DNA of 64,000 bases from Coprinellus micaceus (Eukaryota > Basidiomycota > Agaricomycetes > Agaricales > Psathyrellaceae). The stretch lies in NCBI GenBank assembly GCA_951394405.1, contig OX596337.1, positions 2,418,001-2,482,000 on the forward strand. Direction: 5' to 3'. The translations under genes and the position numbers were made by a program. The notes under the pieces were generated by a model. The model saw only the letters and a program-made list of their open reading frames with translations. It had not been told where the DNA came from and made no database searches. Numbering within the stretch: position 1 is the first letter of the stretch; every line of letters starts with the position of its first letter. Below, one piece after another: positions 23,111 through 34,856 of this stretch.

Positions 23111-24701
23111 CTAGGCCGAAGTAGGGGGTATCAGAGAAAGGAGGCCCTTCTGCGAGAGTTGCTGGACGATCGATTCGGTCTGTATAGATGAAGACGTTGG
23201 TTAGATCTCAACTAAACTGGGAAGGAAGAGCCTGAACGCACATGGGCGGCGGTCACACGAATTTGAGCATCCCATCGTTTCGTGAAAGGAGATCCGGTAT
23301 CTTCAGCTTCCTCTACATCACCCAGACCACCAGCCTTTCCTTGTGCATCGTCCTCGTCTCCGTTAACCTCAAACCAAATGAGCTTCTCGACCTGATCAAT
23401 ATGGCCCTTGAGACGGCCCTGCTCAATCATCTTTCGCGCCATCGTCTCAGCAGCCCCAGGGGCAAGGTCGAGCAGAGCGCCGAGGCCTCTGAAGCTGATG
23501 TTGTTGTAGATCTTGGAGCTCGCAAGTAGGTTGTGCTCCATGACGGCTCGGTCCAGAACGGTTGCAGGTCCCGTTCGTGTGCTCGCAGCGGGTTCATTGG
23601 ACGCGCTGGGCCCGTCGCCGTGACTGATCGAGGCAAGCTTGTCGTTGGACGAGAGGGCGATACGAGCGAGCTGGTGGGGTTTGAGGGTGCTTTCGAATTC
23701 CTTGACTTCGGCGGAACGGAGGATGTGATCGAGGAACATCTTGGAGAGGATGTTGTAGGTGGGGAGCTCGGCAGAGCGTTCGTCGCGGTAGAGGGAAGCT
23801 AGGACGCGGGATCGGTTGGGTCCTGCAGGGGCGAGGACGCCACAGGTTACGGCCGCCAACCTAGATTACAGAGGCAGAATCGTGAGTTCGGTCGGGCGCT
23901 AACCATGCGAAGTAGGCACGTACAGCATGTGCCGGCGCTCTTCTTCATCGATCTCCCCGACATAGCTGAGCTCGTGGTATCGGCTAGCAGCTTCGAGGAA
24001 CTTTCGGCTGTAGTCGCTGATGCGGGCCTGGCAGAGCTTGAATTGGAGCAGGGTTTCCTTGTCGGTTGTCGAGTGCACGAGGAGGGCCGCGCGTTTGTAG
24101 TATGTTTCGGCCTGCACAGAGTCCTCCTCCTCTAACAACAATCGGACGATACGAACGTAGATCTTGAGTTTATCGGCGTCAGAGAAGGATCTGAGCCATA
24201 ATTTAGCAGCTGATGCACAAAGCGAGTGGGGAGGTCTACTCGCCGCTGGCCAGAGTCGAGAGAGATACCAGTCAGAACCCTTGCTGCGCCACTCCAGTCT
24301 TCCCCCTCCTCGAGCAGATCCGCGAGTTGAAAACGAAGGCTGTTAACCTGGAAGGAGAGAGATGAGACCCTGAGACCCTTGGCTGTCTGATTCATTACCT
24401 GTTCCTCATAGCTGACGATCCGCGGTTGGACTGTCTCAAGGGTCTCTTCAACGACTCGCTTCTTGAGATCACTATCCTTGATAGCACCTTCACCCAGAAC
24501 CTTGACCAGCTCGGCGAGAACTTGCCGGCCAACGACCAGACCCACGCTGTCCTGGTTCACGACAGTATCGACGAGCGCTTTGAGATCCCTGGCCACTGCA
24601 TTGGCGTCTCCCTGGGCAAGGATCTGCGGAATCAAGGACGAGTAGGCTGGACCTTTGTCTTTCTGATTTAGAGATTCGAATTCAGCTAGTTTGGCCTCCA
24701 T
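23111..24701 (-). CDS. CSN4: COP9 signalosome subunit 4, 453 aa
   Basis: Exons 24701-24399, 24347-24244, 24190-23924, 23860-23242 and 23179-23111. Helical TPR-like repeats (VNSLRFQLADLLEEGEDW, YVRIVRLLLEEEDSVQAETY) lead into a C-terminal PCI domain (MFLDHILRSAEVKEFESTLK, VMEHNLLASSKIYNNISF, VEKLIWFEV). Csn4 is a scaffold subunit of the complex that removes NEDD8 from cullins. Intron 24191-24243 must use a GC donor (GCGAGT): only that choice gives GQR-SFSDADKLKIYVRIV, which aligns without gaps to the human GQK-QYNVDYKLETYLKIA segment. Intron 24348-24398 is 51 nt and free of in-frame stops. The gene converges with the J-protein gene. Confidence 0.88.
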
Positions 24702-25047
24702 GTCGAAATATCGAAGAAGAGATAGTTGAGAGAAGGATGGTCGCCCGGTCGCGCCCAGAACAGCACCAAATGAATGGATCACGTCACGCGAGGCGCGTCG
24801 CCATCACGGAGGGCAACGACCTGGGAACTGGCAGGAGGATATAGTCCAGGCTCTGCTCCCAACCCTCATCTTCTCCTTCGTTCTCTCTTTTCTCTTCCTT
24901 TTCTTCCAGTCTCCAGGAGGGGCTTTCCATCTTTTTCGCCATCTGCTCGATCCATCTTTTCCGTTGCTTCCACCCACGCTGGTATCCGGGCTGACGGGCA
25001 GGTTCCTGAAGGAGTTCCAACAGACACTATTTCCAACGAGTTTTGAG
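24702..25047. promoter_or_regulatory. Divergent promoter region CSN4 / exon-module gene
   Basis: These 346 bases lie between two divergent start codons. Pyrimidine-rich tracts (TCTTCTCC, CTCTCTTTTC) precede the plus-strand start, as is common at fungal transcription starts. No TATA box is evident. Confidence 0.4.
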
Positions 25048-28000
25048 ATGCACCCTGGTTCCACCAACCCAGCACCACCGAGCCCGCCAGAGACCCACGC
25101 AAGCTACTTCGGCCAGGTTCCCCTCCACCACTCTGCTCCTCACCGCCCGGCAATGGCGACCCCCAACTCCAGCTTCGACATGGGCAGCGGACTGTCACCG
25201 GCTGCCATGGAGACCCCGACTTCTCGCTTTCGCAGAGGATCGTCGATAGGCTATATCAGCACCCCAGGTCACCGAGAGCTGAGGGAGAGGAACGGGAGTG
25301 TGGCATCTAAACTCCTGGTTATTGTCGTCCCCCCTCCTTCAGTCGGGCAAGAGCATGGCAGTCTCGGTCACACCCTTGCCAGCGGGCCTCCCCACAGGCT
25401 CTCGCAAGGGCTTATCATGCCATTGTTACCAACTGTGAGGTTCCCTTAGTTGCTTCATTCTGGCTGTATGCTAACGCTTCATTAATTTCAGATGTATGGG
25501 CAGCTGACCGCCATTGCCCGGGAGTTCAACTTCCCCAGTCCGTCTGGCATCTGCCTGTATTACTCCTACACAGAGCAGGGCATCACCATGGCTCCTCGGT
25601 TGTCCGATGACATTTGGCAGACGGTGTGGGGATTAGGAGAGCCCCCCCATGTTAATGGGGAGAGGCGAGTACCGATTGCTGGCAAGATCGAATTCGACAT
25701 CGACATGTCCCAAGCTCGATGGTATGCGGCATGGCTGGCGTCTCGTCACAGAGAGTCGAACGACTTTCCGACCCCAGTCACGGCGCCTAATCTCCAGTTC
25801 AGGGGCGACAATCGGTTCACGTTTCCCCCAACGGCATCCGAAGATGGGTCTATCGATCATCAATCTACCCAGCTCCGCAGTGCCCCAGTGATGACCAGAC
25901 ACATACCGAGGAAGCTGTCGCTCATGGACAAGATCGACTCGGGACAAAGCGATGCAAAGACATACCGCTCTGCCGTTTCGCCTCCCACTGTCCTACCTCT
26001 TAGCTCGCATGTTCTGTCGCCCATTAGGCAGCAGGAGGAACCGAAGTCTGGCAGGAACGACTTGAACGATCGAGTCAAGTCGTGGAGGGCCAGCGCTATC
26101 GTCACCCCTCCAACCGACTCGGAACCCGTTCCAGCAGAGACTGTCAAGTCCCCCTCAGAAGCCGCATCGCCAGCATCGCAAAGTTCATTCCACCTCGAGG
26201 ACTACGCCTTCTCCATCAGCAGTGCTGGACCTGATGACACCAGCTTTGTTGGATCGTATCACCAGGATTACCTCCCCTCCGTTCATATGGGTTATCGCGT
26301 CTGTGGGTCTGTCGGAATGACGGAATCCTACTGCACATCGCCCGGTCCTTCGGACGGTACATTCGAGTATTACCCCATGGATGAGGATAGCCGACTGCCC
26401 TCCCCTGATATTGCTTATCGTATGTTCGAGGAAGCGGGACCGTCTCCCGCTCCTACCACGACTTCGTGGGGTGCACCATCCCAAGGATCGTGGACGTTCT
26501 CTGAGCAGGCCTATAGCCCATCCATTGATATTGCCCTCCGTATGAGCTTCAGCGCTGCCCCCTCGCCTGCACCTACCGCCACTAGCTGGGGCGCTCCCTC
26601 GTATGATGGCTGGGACTCTCCTCTGAGCCACCAAAGCCGCTTCTCGGTGCACCTCTGCAACCGTGGCGATTTTAGCACCCCTCCGACACCCCAGACGGCG
26701 ACGAGCTGGGGGGCTCCCAGCTGCCCTCTCAGCCCCGCGAGTCCTGAACGTCTGCCCAGTCCTGACATCGGTCATCGCCTTTTTGAGGAGTCCGATGAAT
26801 TCGAAAGGAGGGCTGGAGTCGCTGCTGCCTGGGTCCCCCCAGCAGTGGAGGAAGTTGATGTTACGGTCGAAATCGAGGTTCATCCTCCGTCATCCTCCGC
26901 TGTACCCACGCTGTTTGCAGCCCCCAAGGGAAGGAAACGCTCCGCCCCTGCACATCCGGCGTCGGGTTCTGGTTCCTCGGGTTCCAGTCAATACCCGTTC
27001 TTTGTGCTGTGTAAGTGTTTCATGGTAATAAAAAAAATCGGCAGGCGCCTACTGACATTATCTCTAGACGCGCCAATATATCCGCACTTTGATTTGTACC
27101 CAGCACCCGTGGGACAGGTATCGAAATTCGAAGGTGCTCTCAAGCCCGAACAGTTACCAGTTTCACTTGCGCGCACTGCGGGGTATCCCTTGTTCTCGCT
27201 CTGTAAGCAAGCCATTTCGCCGGCGTTATATTTACATCGCGCTCATTTGAGTTTGCAGATGAGTCAGTATATCCCCACACCGACTTGTACCCGGCACCTG
27301 CGGGAGGGAACTCGACCTCCAAGGTTGTTCACAGGCCTCAGCAGTTCTCAGTCAAGCTTGCGCAGACTGCCGGTTACCCCTTGTTCTCCCTCTGTACGCA
27401 GTTGACCGCCTGCAGTTAACTTGTTCACTAAACTCGATATTTAGATCCCCCGGTGTATCCGCACTTCAACCTGTACCCGTCTGCAGTGCATGTTCTCCCT
27501 GCAGCTTCTGAATCAAACCCGGCGCCTCTGGGACATCCCGTCACGTCACTTCCCGCAGCAAAAGCAACGACCTCGAATTCGCCGGTTGAGCTCTGGAGTC
27601 ATAGTCGGCCGCATAGAAGTGTAGAAGCGCCGTCCCAGGAGACCGAAACCCCCATTCCCTCACCCCGACGTCGTGCCGCTACTTCGCCAGAGGAAGTCAT
27701 GGCCAAATCCACAACTCAGCCCTGGGCACATAGCTGGCCGTATCGCAAATCAACCGTGTCTGAACCCACCGACGTGACCATCGTGGACGAGCCCCTTCCG
27801 CTCCAGAACTCAGCAGCCCAGCCTTGGGCTCATAGCTGGCCGTACCGCAAGCCGACTGTATCTGAAACCGCTCCCACTAACGAAACCAGGTCCAGGTCCT
27901 CTACTCAACCTTGGGGCCATAGCTGGCCATATCGCAAGTCAACAGTGCCCGATGCTGCTACTCCCAAGGCGAAGCCAGCTGCTGCACAGAAGTCAAGGTC

Positions 28001-29927
28001 GGTCACCCAGCCTTGGGGTCACAGCTTCCCATACAGAAAGGCGAGCGCCGCAATGGCGGTGAAAACTTCAACTTCCCGCGATTTTCCTATCTCTAGTTGC
28101 GGCGGCCAATACCCGTGCCTCGTCCCCTGTACGTGCAAAGCCACTCGATTCTCCCGTATGGATGCTAACTCCCCGCAGACCCCTCGGTGTATCCCCACTT
28201 TGACTTATACCCACCACCCAGTGGGAGTGTTAGCAAGCTGTCCGCCTTTAAAACAGAGTTCCTTCCCGTCGTCCAGCACTTGGCATACCCCGCGCTCGTC
28301 ATTTGTTCGTTTTCGTAGCTCTTCTTTCCACCCACAAACTGACCTGTGGCCTCGACAGATCCTGCGGTATACCCTTTCAATTTGAGTGAGATCTACCCTG
28401 GACCAGCGTTCGCTCCTTCCTCCAAAGCGAATACTGTCCCGCGTCATGCAGAAGACCCTCTTGCAGCTCTCGCCGGTTACCCTACTTTGTGCATATGTAC
28501 GTCATCCGGTGTCGACCCGTTTGAGTGAGACTCACAACTGCTTTAGACCGTCTCGTATACCCTCACAACTTGAAGTCCATCTACCCCTCGGTCGCTGCGC
28601 AGCCGACTTCTAGCAAGGCCGAGCGTCGTGGTGGTGAAGATCCACTCGCTGTCTTCTCTGGTTATCCTGCCCTGAATATCTGTTCGTCACCGGTACTTTA
28701 CTCTACCCCGCTCCGTACTAATCGCCACTAGACCGCCCCGTATACCCTCACCACTTGGACAGCATCTATCCTCCCGCCGTGAGCTCTGTCAAGAACTGGG
28801 GCATAGAAACCAAGCGGCCGAAGCCATGTGTTGTTGAACTCAACCGCTACCCAGCTACGCAAATTTGTAAGGGGACTTGGTTCCGATGTATACTCCCCAT
28901 GGTTAATCATTGTCCATAGATTCGCTCGTTTACCCCCATAACATCTATGCCATCTATCCCGCACCAGCTGCGTCCTCTCTCCAGCTGACGAAGGGCACCC
29001 AACCAGCCGCATTGTCCACCAGATTTCCTCCTTGCTACCCTCACTTCGACCTCTGTGAGCATTCTTTGGACACACTTGCGCGTTATAACTGACAAGTCAT
29101 CAGATCCTCCTGTTTATCCTCACTTCTCTCTTTGGCCCACTAGTACTAGCCCTGCACGCGCAGTCAAACAACAGTCGCCAATTCTGCTTGTTGCCGCCCC
29201 GCAGACCGCTTCCATGATCCGCCCCAGGCGGCGAACACACGCTGAACTGCACAACACGGTCATGGCGCATGAACAACCGTCGCTAATACCTGTCAGTTCA
29301 CCGCCTCCACCTCCCACCACTCTTCAGCCTCCTATTCAGCCTCTGAAGCGACGTTCTGGACGTCTTACACATGCCGAGCTACATGCCATGGTCATGATGG
29401 AGCAACGATTGTCATTGTCGATGCAGTCAAGTACGTCGGGCTTCTCGACCCCGACTTCTCCTTTGTCCCCATCTCCCGTGAAGCGAGCTGTCGCGGTTCG
29501 CTTCGAAGTAGATGTTCCCCGCAAGCTGTATTCTCCGATTCGTTCCTCCACCCTTCCACCCCTCCGCTTCGAAGAACCACGGAGCGGGCTCCCTCCCGTT
29601 CCTTCTTCGTCACTCTCCCGCTCGTCGACTCTCCCTGTGCGGCGTCCTCGTCCTCCACCAACAACGGAAGCATATCCCGGCGGTCGATCCACTGTCTACA
29701 ACCCAGAAAACATGCGTGCTCGTGGACTAGGCAACAATACCATGTCGAAGAATAGTCTCGTGGAAAGGAGAGGGTCAACCGTGGCACGAAGGATGACCAT
29801 ATGGGAGAACGGAGGTCCCCAGTCCGCCAGATCGTCAAATCCACCGCATGCCCCATCGATCAGACAGGCGGCGAAGAACAGGGATAGTCTAGTCTTCCAG
29901 CGGATAAAGGCGTTCAACTCGAGTTGA
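25048..29927 (+). CDS. Unrecognised 1450-aa protein with a serial exon-encoded Tyr-Pro repeat
   Basis: Exons 25048-25434, 25492-27010, 27068-27202, 27259-27393, 27445-28128, 28179-28304, 28359-28496, 28547-28681, 28732-28866, 28920-29054 and 29104-29927. Exon 2 opens with what looks like a conserved domain (MYGQLTAIAREFNFPSPSG, then IEFDIDMSQARWYAAW). A Ser/Pro region follows with at least three repeats ending TSWGAPS. From exon 3 on, every exon begins in the same Tyr codon and carries VYPHFDLYP or VYPHNLxxIYP, and ends GYPxLxI plus the first base of the next Tyr. Exon 5 is enlarged by five copies of a motif like QPWAHSWPYRK. The tail has two THAELHxxVM repeats and a basic C-terminus. No signal peptide or membrane segment is visible. 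Function unknown; a multivalent scaffold is a guess. Confidence 0.75.
27068..29150 (+). repeat. Array of exon-sized protein repeats (about 45 codons each)
   Basis: Internal exons 3, 4, 8, 9 and 10 are each exactly 135 nt; exons 6 and 7 are 126 and 138 nt; exon 5 is 684 nt because of an internal insertion. All are phase 1-1. All nine junctions from exon 2/3 to exon 10/11 split a Tyr codon after its T (next exon starts AC or AT). Introns are 49-57 nt. The repeats fall in two subtypes: HFDLYP-like (exons 3-6 and 11) and HNLxxIYP-like (exons 7-10). Confidence 0.8.
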
Positions 29928-30082
29928 GGGCTTCGTTAAGGGGCATATGCACATCGCTATTCGTAGATACTCTGATTTCTTACTGCAACTATAATGGTAT
30001 ATCAGGGTTATTTCTACATGGAAAGTGAATGGTAGAGGTACACGGTCGAGGGTAACGCGCGGGCATGATGGCGCCCTCACAA

Positions 30083-31122
30083 TTAGTCCGAGTCCACGCC
30101 TTGGGACACTCTGGACTCGTCAGCTGGAGGCGTGTAGGGTGGTGGGGAGACAAGCATGGATCCCTCTCCCGGCATATCCAGTTCTGCTGGTGGGGGGCGA
30201 ACAAGACGAACACGGGCAGGGCCATCTGCGGGGGGCGAACTATGTGCTCTCGCCTCTCTCACCTGTTTCTCCATCTCGTCCCGTTCTGCCTTCCGCTTCC
30301 TGTCCTCCATGAACTGGAGCCTCACCTATACGAAGTTCAGCTGAGAACCTTTGTCGATGGCGGGAAATCGGACACCTCACCCTATCTGCGATTTCCGCCT
30401 GTACTTCCTTCTGTGAGACCTTGGAGACAGTGGCCTGGGCCTCCTTTTGCTTGTACAGGTCAACAAATTCGTGTAGGACCTCGGTTCCTACCTTAAGCTC
30501 TTCTAGGTGACGCTTATTCCAGCGGTAGTAGGGCTGGAAACTCTCGACCTGTACGCGCAGTCGATTAGACGCCCGTCGTTGGCGGTAACTGGTGGCTGAT
30601 GTCCGCACCTCTGCACGGAACCCAAGCTACGACGAGCGGTGCCATTCAGCGCTTGAAATGAGAACAAAAGCCGTGCTCCCACACACCTCGATGACATACT
30701 CCAACACGCCCTTCCTCTTCACCAGCTCGCGCTGGATGACAATGTTTGTCGGCTTGAACTGTTGATACTTGGGGTTATCCGGGTCATTGAGAAGATTTTC
30801 AGCGATCTTCAGGACGGTCTGGAAGAGAGAAGGAAAATGCGTAAATAGCAGTCCAACGACCGACGCAACCATGATCTCTAACATTCAACGACGACACTGT
30901 GTCTTCCTTGTTATTGGGCCTGGTAATCCCTGGATCAATCAATCGCCTGAACTTCTGCTTCCTCTCGTGTTCTTTCGCTAGCTGAGCCGCGCTCTTCTGC
31001 GCAGGCAGATCTCGAGTTCGTCGTTCTGCGGCGGCAGCTAGAGCATCCGCCGAGATTGTAGGGGCGACGGTTTCAGCGGCTGGCAGTGTTCCTGGGCTTG
31101 AGGATGGGGGCGATTGCGACAT
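30083..31122 (-). CDS. PUB/PUG-domain protein with PPPY motif, 261 aa
   Basis: Exons 31122-30898, 30818-30687, 30626-30609 (18 nt), 30548-30381 and 30325-30083. A Ser/Pro/Ala-rich head is followed by the PUB fold at about residues 75-165: TVLKIAENLLNDPDNPKYQ, FKPTNIVIQRELV, VLEYVIELGFRAE and FQPYYRWNKRHLEELKVG. PUB domains bind the tail of the AAA ATPase p97/Cdc48. The C-terminal third is a charged helix (VRLQFMEDRKRKAERDEME) and a Pro-rich tail with PPPYTPP, a PY motif that could recruit a WW-domain ubiquitin ligase such as Rsp5. No transglutaminase (peptide N-glycanase) or UBX domain is present, so it is a stand-alone p97 adaptor candidate. Confidence 0.75.
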
Positions 31123-31353
31123 CGTATAGTTGTCAAAGAATGGGTATGAGTAGAGGGAATATGTATTTGGATGGTTGCTTGTGGATGTGGGAAGTTCACA
31201 GCAATGGTGTAGGCTGTTGGACCGGACGCGAGCGCAATTCGAGTCGTAAGTCATGCTTATGACGTCGGCAGGCACCGAGAGATAGGGGCTCACTCGCATG
31301 GGCTGGCTATAAGTACAGGAGTAATATTATGCTACAGATTAAGAGTGAGATTC

Positions 31354-34300
31354 CTAAATATCCTCAGAGCTACTAGTTTCTCCAAATCCGAGTTCGTCTC
31401 CCCCATCCTCGACCCCAATAGTCAACCCTCTCAAAGTCGCGTGGTTCACATAATCTTGCGGCCAAATAGAATCGTCATCCGACGAGCCATCCACGGATGC
31501 ATCGCGATCTGCGTGTTCATCCGATCCCCTTCTCGAATGCGAGAAAGGTAGTGAGAGGCTAGCCATTGAGTTCTGACGCAATCGGGCGAAGAAGCTACCC
31601 TGGGACTGCGATGGTCGTAATTCGGGTTCCCCGTTGTTACCTTCCCCTTCCTCCTCGTTTGTTGCTTTGCGTCGATCCGGGTTCCGGGGTATATCCAGCA
31701 ATCCCGAGGCCCACTTCCTCCGGATTGACGGGGACAACAGGGGGTCAGACGAGTCTCCAAGGGAGGGTGAGTGTCGGCCTCGTCTGTAGAACCAGCGCGA
31801 TCCATGGGAAAAGGCGTTCTCCGCGTCAGTATCGAGGGATAGCGGGCGTTCTGGTCGTTCAGAGTTGGCCGACTGAGAGGCGTTGGACTGCAGGGTGGTG
31901 GCTGCGCTGATGCTCTGGGGAGGAAGAAGCAACGACCGAGGTTCAGGTACGCCTTTGCTCTTCCCTCCTTTCAGCGCCCGGCGAACCTCAACACGGCCAG
32001 CGTAAATCTCCTTCTCGATGCGCATCCTGTTCTCAATCATATGAAGCTGGGGAGATGCGGGTGTGAGAATTGAGTCAAAGGCATCATAGAGTGAACTCTA
32101 CCTTGGGCCAGGTCACTAGTTGACCGACTTTCATCATCCTGTCCAGTTCTTCTGGGTCGGGGTCGTCGAGGATATGGATCCAATCCATGAATCGAGTACG
32201 AGGCCAAATACTATGGAAACGTAAGGATGTGAAATGATGAAAGATGCCTGCGAACATACGTGACGGCGCCATCGAAGCGTTGTAAAAAGACACTCGACCA
32301 ATCCTGCCCGAGCAACTGGGGGAGGAGTTCGAGGTCTCGAATGACTTTGAAGTTCTTCGTCAGTTCATGCTTCAGCCACTGCTCTGCGGCGGAAAGAAGG
32401 AAGTTTCCTCTCCATCCTTTGCCCTTGCTATGTGCCACTGGCTTCCCCGCAGAACCTCGAGGGGCGAAGAAGAACAGATGGACATGAGGGTTGACTTGCG
32501 ATACTACAGGGTGCGTTACGTTGAAGTAGAGGTTTAGACCTTGGACTGGGATGTCGACCCGAAGTGAGCCATCCTTAAACCGACTTCCCCAATTCCAGGG
32601 AACGATGGTTCCGTCCTTCAACTTTTGCATGATGACCACAGGATTGAGGATACCAGGTACTGCCGCAGATGCGAGGAGAGTCGACCAGATGACCGTGTCA
32701 GGGGCTGTGATGTAGTTGAGGAGCTTGGTGGGAGAATGACGGTCGGCTGGGATAACTGAAATGTTGAGAACGCGTCCTGTCCTCAAGTATGCCTCCTTGA
32801 ACGTCAAAGAGCCGTGCGTGAAGAATGAACACTATCATGGCCATGTCAGTATGCCAATGGCCACGTAATTATAATGCTTACTTTTCTCGCCCAGGTAACG
32901 CTATCGAATCTCGCGCCAGTCTTCCAGAATCTCTTGATCCATATATTGAAGGGCTCCTCGCATGCAGTGATTCTGTTGGCAAGTTCAGGGACGAGCATAA
33001 CTTTGAGTTCTTCATCCGTATGACAGCACACGAGGGCGGCAACGAGGCCGCCAGCACTGGTACCAGTGATCACACGGGGGAGTAGGCCAACGTCAAAGAA
33101 TGCCTTTACAACGCCGAAATGGTCTACGAAAAACAGGTTGAGTCTCGATGGCATGCTTACAATCAACCAGGCGCTTACAGTAACCAAATGAACCACCTCC
33201 AGAGAGGCAGAGAGCCGACACACCGTGGTTTGTGTTGGCACTCTTGAAGAAACGCCTCTTCTCGTCAATACTTAGGTCGGGGGTGTTCCTGATGAACTGA
33301 AGGGATTCTTCCAGTTCATCGAAATACGCTGACGGAGGCAAATCAGTCCCAGCTCAGCAAATAGCACCCGGAGTTATGACGTACATTCAATGAGATCCTT
33401 GCTTCCAAGGTATGTCTAGTGGTTGAACATTAGGATGAGCTGGACTGAATCGCAGGTTCATACCTCACTGTAGAGTCTATACGGTGCAGGAGGTTGTCAG
33501 ACGGTGGCAAGCCGGAGAGTAATTACGCCCTTACCGAGAGGACTCGACGGCCGCAAAGTTGGCACGGATACATGTTTCCAGGACGCCGAGACAACCACGG
33601 GCATCCAACTTCTCGCGGAGTGTCTTTAACGAGGATTTAACCTAGATAGGATATGCTAAGAAGGCCTTTGTTGGACTGGCAAATGGACTCTACCTTCTTG
33701 ACGAGTTTCCAGTCGTAGTACGGATCCTCGTCTACTCGCTTCCACTCATCGAAGTGCATATAGGAGTCCAAAGCCTTTGCGGCTTCCTTCCACTCCTGTT
33801 ATCCTAAATAAGTTGGATCTCATGGAGTGTTGGTTTAGGAGGCGTACTTGGTATGTCTTAGCGGCCCTGAGCCGCTTTCGGAGTGCACCCTTCTTTCCGC
33901 GCCCTGTATTCTTCAGCTTTGAGAAGCATACACCGATGCAGACACTGGAGCTCACAGGCGGTTATCCATTCCTTGGTATTCACGACCTGGCGAATTAGGA
34001 TATAGAGACTGAATTGGGCCATGATGAACACGCCTATGAATGCCTATTGTCATGACAATGGGTGACGGAGTAAATCTACAGGAGTAATGCGACATACCAA
34101 GAGAGGCCATCTAAGCAATGTGAAGAGCAAATCCTTCCTTCCTGGATCCTTAATCTTCTTCCTCCCTCTCCTAGACGTAGTCTTCACACGCGAATCCTAC
34201 AACAGAGCTGCAATTTGCTTACCGCCTGACCCGTAGGTTGACGGGGGCGAAATCCGAAAGCGCTGAAACTTTGCGTATCCGTGGGGTATGTGGCATCGGA

Positions 34301-34514
34301 GGTGTTCCAATGAGAGGTGATCCTTCCCCGTGGTGCTCGAAGTAGGCCTCATCTTCTTTGAGAGCATGCGCAAACGCTGCTATATGACTGAGAGAAAGGA
34401 ACTGATGAGCTTGACAGCGCTCAGTGTGGAGCTAGCGACGTACTCTTCATTCACGTAGTCTCTCGAGAGCAATTCCTGCACAGAAAGCTTCTTGTTCCTA
34501 TTGGGGCTTGTCAT
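31354..34514 (-). CDS. Patatin-type triacylglycerol lipase (Tgl3/4/5 family), 823 aa, 14 exons
   Basis: Exons 34514-34444, 34387-34223, 34170-34098, 34043-33956, 33903-33848, 33795-33694, 33641-33535, 33476-33464 (13 nt), 33415-33385, 33328-33179, 33123-32882, 32831-32260, 32210-32102 and 32046-31354. A membrane-associated segment (LLRWPLLAFIGVFIMAQF) precedes the DUF3336 region (TAWRGKKGALRKRLRAAKTY). The catalytic part has the oxyanion loop GGGSFG near residue 280, nucleophile motif GTSAG with Ser308, and Asp453 in FKDGS, which is the usual DGS form of this family. The C-terminal 230 residues are disordered. These lipases hydrolyse triacylglycerol on lipid droplets; some also have acyltransferase activity. 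Several junctions use weak sites but all restore frame. Confidence 0.88.
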
Positions 34515-34856
34515 GGTGTGGTATAGAGAGATAGGAGCATTGAATGAGATGGTAGTAGATGGTAAACCTGGGGCTGAGTTCAATCTATGATATATGACCC
34601 GCGTTTGCAACTCCAGCCGGATCAACTATTCACATGTGAACTGATGGGCCTCGGCCAAACGCAGACTCACGTCCAGCACTGGTGACTGGTGACCCCAGGA
34701 TGGGCTTGTTCTTCCGTTCCCAACCGCCATGTGGTTCCAGATCTGGCATCCTCTTCACCCTTCCTCCAACATTCTCTCCATTCTGTCATCAATTACCGGC
34801 CGCTCAAGACTGTAACTTCTGCGAATCTCATCGGCACACGGTTTGATTTCGAAACA
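34515..34856. other. Intergenic region, two minus-strand genes
   Basis: It must hold the lipase promoter and the 3' end of the LYR-protein gene. Pyrimidine-rich DNA lies near 34730-34790. No ORF or RNA gene is supported. Confidence 0.35.

Noticed and set aside
24191..24239. Canonical GT donor for the third CSN4 exon junction
   Set aside because: With the GCTCAG acceptor it shifts frame; with a later acceptor it removes nine residues that align with human CSN4. The GC donor fits exactly.
27068..29150. CRISPR-like regular spacing of repeats
   Set aside because: The regular units are coding exons with different nucleotide sequences separated by introns; there are no identical direct repeats with spacers.
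34171..34222. A 26-nt or 34-nt intron in the lipase gene ending at GTTGTAG
   Set aside because: Too short for splicing. Using the acceptor ACGTCTAG gives a normal 52-nt intron, the best donor (GTAAGC) and the family sequence NLRVRRRGRKK.
31354..34514. DGS instead of DGG in the patatin dyad as an inactivating change
   Set aside because: DGS is the usual form in fungal Tgl lipases, so it is not a defect.
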